This document shows, one piece after another, positions 62,353-64,000 of a DNA stretch of 64,000 bases (position 1 is the first letter of the stretch; every line of letters starts with the position of its first letter). Below the pieces are notes generated by a model. The model was not told the origin of the DNA and searched no databases. It saw only the letters and a list, made by a program, of their open reading frames with translations. The stretch lies in the NCBI RefSeq assembly GCF_001612965.1, contig NZ_BDBL01000017.1, forward strand, positions 105,830 to 169,829, in the 5' to 3' direction. The translations under genes were made by a program, and so were the position numbers. Origin of the DNA: Nocardia kruczakiae NBRC 101016 (GTDB lineage: Bacteria; Actinomycetota; Actinomycetes; Mycobacteriales; Mycobacteriaceae).

Positions 62353-63528
62353 TCAGTCGACCACGGTGAGGTCTTTGGTGGTGTGGGTGAGCAATTCCGG
62401 ACCCCCCGCACGAACCACGAGCGTGTCCTCGATGCGAACTCCGCCGCGGCCGGGGAAATACACACCTGGCTCGACGGTCACCGCCACGCCATCCAGAAGT
62501 GTACCGGTCGCGGTTTTGGCGACCGGAGGCGCTTCGTGGATCTGCAGTCCGACGCCGTGCCCGAGGCCGTGCACGAACAGGTCGCCGTGCCCGGCCGACT
62601 CGATCACCGAGCGGGCCGCGGCATCGACCGCCGCGCACGACACACCGGGCTTCAGCGCCTCGCGGCCGGCCCGTTGCGCCTCGTACACGAGCTGATAGAT
62701 CTCGCGCTGCCAATCGGTCGGCTCGCCGAGGACCAGCGTGCGCGTCATATCCGAGTGGTAGCCGCCGACCACCGCGCCGAAATCGAGCTTCACGAAATCG
62801 CCGGCGGCCAGGATCGCTCCGGTCGGGCGATGATGCGGCACTGCGGAATTGGCGCCGGCGGCCACGATGGTCTCGAAGGCGATCGCGTCGGCACCGTGCT
62901 CGAACATCAGCCATTCCAGCTCACGTGCGACCTGGCGCTCGGTGCGGCCCGGGCGCAGCCCCCCTCGTTCGAGGAGGGTGGCCAGCGCGGCGTCGGCGGC
63001 CGCGCACGCCGTCCGCAGTTGCTCGACCTCGTAGTCGTCCTTGACCGTGCGCAGTTGCTCGACCAGACCCGGCGCGGGGACGAATTGGAGCCCGCTGCCC
63101 TGATCGACGAAGCCGCGGTGCTGGTCCACCGTCACGACATGGCTTTCGAAGCCGACCCGGCCGATCTGCCATTCCCCGGCCAGTTCGACCAACCGCCGCG
63201 CACTGGCGCGAGCGATCTCCGCGCGCACGTCGGGCACCTGCTCGCCGACCTGGGTGAGGTAGCGGCCGTCGGTGCAGATGACGGTCCGCTCCCCGTCCTC
63301 GCCCACCTGGCTGCCGTCCCAGGAGTGCACCAGCAGGGCGGCATTGGAACCGGTGAAGCCGGTCAGGTACCGGATATTCACCAGATCGGTCACCAGCAGG
63401 GCATCGACCCCGTTCTCCACCAACAGGTCTCGCAACCCGGCCCGACGCGCAGCGTGGTCGGGACGCCGGGCACCGTCATCAGCAGACATGGCTGCCACGC
63501 TACCGCTGTCGTGTTGCGAGGCCGTCAC
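62353..63528 (-). CDS. pepQ: Xaa-Pro dipeptidase / aminopeptidase P family
   Basis: M24 metallopeptidase cleaving Xaa-Pro bonds, 391 residues from the GTG at 63528, which has GGGGAG five bases upstream (an ATG at 63489 would shorten it by 13 residues). The N-terminal creatinase-like domain has NIRYLTGFTGSNAA. The metal ligands are the aspartates in KLDFGAVVGGYHSDMTRT, His in GLGHGVGLQIHE, and the glutamates in VEPGVYF and RIEDTLVV. The order pepQ-efp-nusB matches mycobacteria. Confidence 0.95.
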   Translation of the reverse strand: MTASQHDSGSVAAMSADDGARRPDHAARRAGLRDLLVENGVDALLVTDLVNIRYLTGFTGSNAALLVHSWDGSQVGEDGERTVICTDGRYLTQVGEQVPDVRAEIARASARRLVELAGEWQIGRVGFESHVVTVDQHRGFVDQGSGLQFVPAPGLVEQLRTVKDDYEVEQLRTACAAADAALATLLERGGLRPGRTERQVARELEWLMFEHGADAIAFETIVAAGANSAVPHHRPTGAILAAGDFVKLDFGAVVGGYHSDMTRTLVLGEPTDWQREIYQLVYEAQRAGREALKPGVSCAAVDAAARSVIESAGHGDLFVHGLGHGVGLQIHEAPPVAKTATGTLLDGVAVTVEPGVYFPGRGGVRIEDTLVVRAGGPELLTHTTKDLTVVD

Positions 63529-63601
63529 GCCGTCTCCCCGCCCCACGGCCGCGACCGGCGGCGCGCGGGTGTTACCCGCCGGGTGTTCACAACTGTTGCG
63601 G

Positions 63602-63610
63602 TTGTCCACA
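63602..63610. promoter_or_regulatory. DnaA-box-like nonamer upstream of pepQ
   Basis: TTGTCCACA, a perfect actinobacterial DnaA box, lies in the 135-base gap between the divergent pepQ and prepilin peptidase genes. Single copies arise by chance, so a function is uncertain. Confidence 0.3.
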
Positions 63611-63663
63611 TTTCAGGTTCGCGGGCAGGGGTGGGCTCTCGCCGACGGGAGACGATAGCTGCC

Positions 63664-64000
63664 ATGACCACCGCCGCCTACCTCGCCCTGATCGTCTGGT
63701 GCGTTGCGCTCAGCGTGATCGATATCCGGACCGGGCGCCTGCCCGACGTGCTCACTCTGCCGGGCGCGGCGGTCGTGCCGATGTTCGCGGCCTCGACCGG
63801 CCGTGCCACCGCCGCGATCGCCGGTGCGCTACTGCTCGCCGTGCCGTATCTGCTGACGCATCTGATCGCGCCGGCGGCGTGCGGGGCCGGAGATGTGAAA
63901 TTGGCACTCGGCACCGGTGCGGCCGCGGCGTGCGGCGGGCCGTCCTGCTGGGTGTGGGCCGCGATCGGCGCACCTGCGCTGACCGCCGCGGCCGGGATCG
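63664..64000 (+). CDS. Prepilin peptidase (A24 family), cut by window edge
   Basis: N-terminal 112 residues of a membrane aspartyl protease of the type IV prepilin peptidase family. The two catalytic aspartates are seen in VIDIRTGRLPD (about residue 21) and in the GAGDVKLA motif (about 76-83). Hydrophobic segments alternate as expected (AYLALIVWCVALSV, IAGALLLAVPYLL). It would be of the short actinobacterial type that lacks the N-terminal methylase domain. In this group it processes Flp/Tad-type pilins. Open at base 64000. Confidence 0.85.
   Translation, partial: MTTAAYLALIVWCVALSVIDIRTGRLPDVLTLPGAAVVPMFAASTGRATAAIAGALLLAVPYLLTHLIAPAACGAGDVKLALGTGAAAACGGPSCWVWAAIGAPALTAAAGI

Overview
The window is a high-GC actinobacterial chromosome segment. 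It most likely comes from Nocardia or a close Nocardiaceae relative (inference). The evidence is the strong codon and GC bias, with long open antisense frames everywhere, frequent GTG starts, actinobacterial markers (WhiA, mIHF, an LppU-like lipoprotein, an actinobacterial-type PriA without helicase motifs, a SigF/RsbW pair, an EF-P with a PGKGP loop), and a backbone gene order matching the Mycobacterium tuberculosis region Rv1379-Rv1437 joined to Rv2533c-Rv2535c. Nearly all backbone genes lie on the minus strand. No rRNA, tRNA, CRISPR array, transposase or phage gene was recognised.

Backbone blocks, in coordinate order: pgk (cut by the left edge)-gap; whiA-yvcK-rapZ-uvrC (2.5-7.7 kb); the riboflavin genes ribE-ribBA-ribH plus a PH-domain membrane protein (22.4-25.3 kb, no ribD); rpe (26.3-26.9 kb); def-fmt-rsmB (30.7-34.0 kb); mihF-gmk-rpoZ-coaBC-metK-priA (36.6-42.8 kb); the pyrimidine operon pyrR-pyrB-pyrC-membrane protein-carA-carB-small unknown gene-pyrF (43.4-52.7 kb); and pepQ-efp-nusB-YciI (60.8-63.5 kb). 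At the right edge is a truncated prepilin peptidase.

Accessory blocks separate these. 7.8-22.4 kb: a LysR/YfeH-type transporter pair, a YcaQ/AlkX-type DNA glycosylase, an FAD dehydrogenase, an ODP-type metallo-hydrolase, a HAD hydrolase, an MFS carrier with a repeat-containing loop, a lone ABC ATPase, AnsP and a lipoprotein gamma-glutamyltransferase. 25.8-30.6 kb: an unknown protein, rsbW-sigF and a LysR/YeiH pair. 34.3-36.5 kb: PadR, TetR and an NmrA-like reductase. 52.9-60.7 kb: an alpha/beta hydrolase, an AlkB dioxygenase behind an SOS box, a SpoT/MESH1-like HD protein, a GXWXG/DUF4334 protein, a serpin, an SLC13/ArsB-like permease, TetR with a quinone-oxidoreductase-like gene, and an LppU-like lipoprotein.

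Functionally the backbone provides lower glycolysis, UMP synthesis, riboflavin, SAM and CoA synthesis, translation start and elongation factors, and cell-division control. Several divergent gene pairs carry clear operator palindromes. The pyr operon leader carries a PyrR-binding sequence overlapping the pyrR ribosome binding site. Convergent neighbours typically end within 50 bases of each other or overlap, so transcription punctuation is tight. The most unusual items are the intracellular serpin, the alarmone-hydrolase-like protein beside SOS-controlled AlkB, the repeat-containing MFS loop, the unknown gene inside the pyr operon, and a terminator hairpin whose stem seems to carry the priA ribosome binding site.
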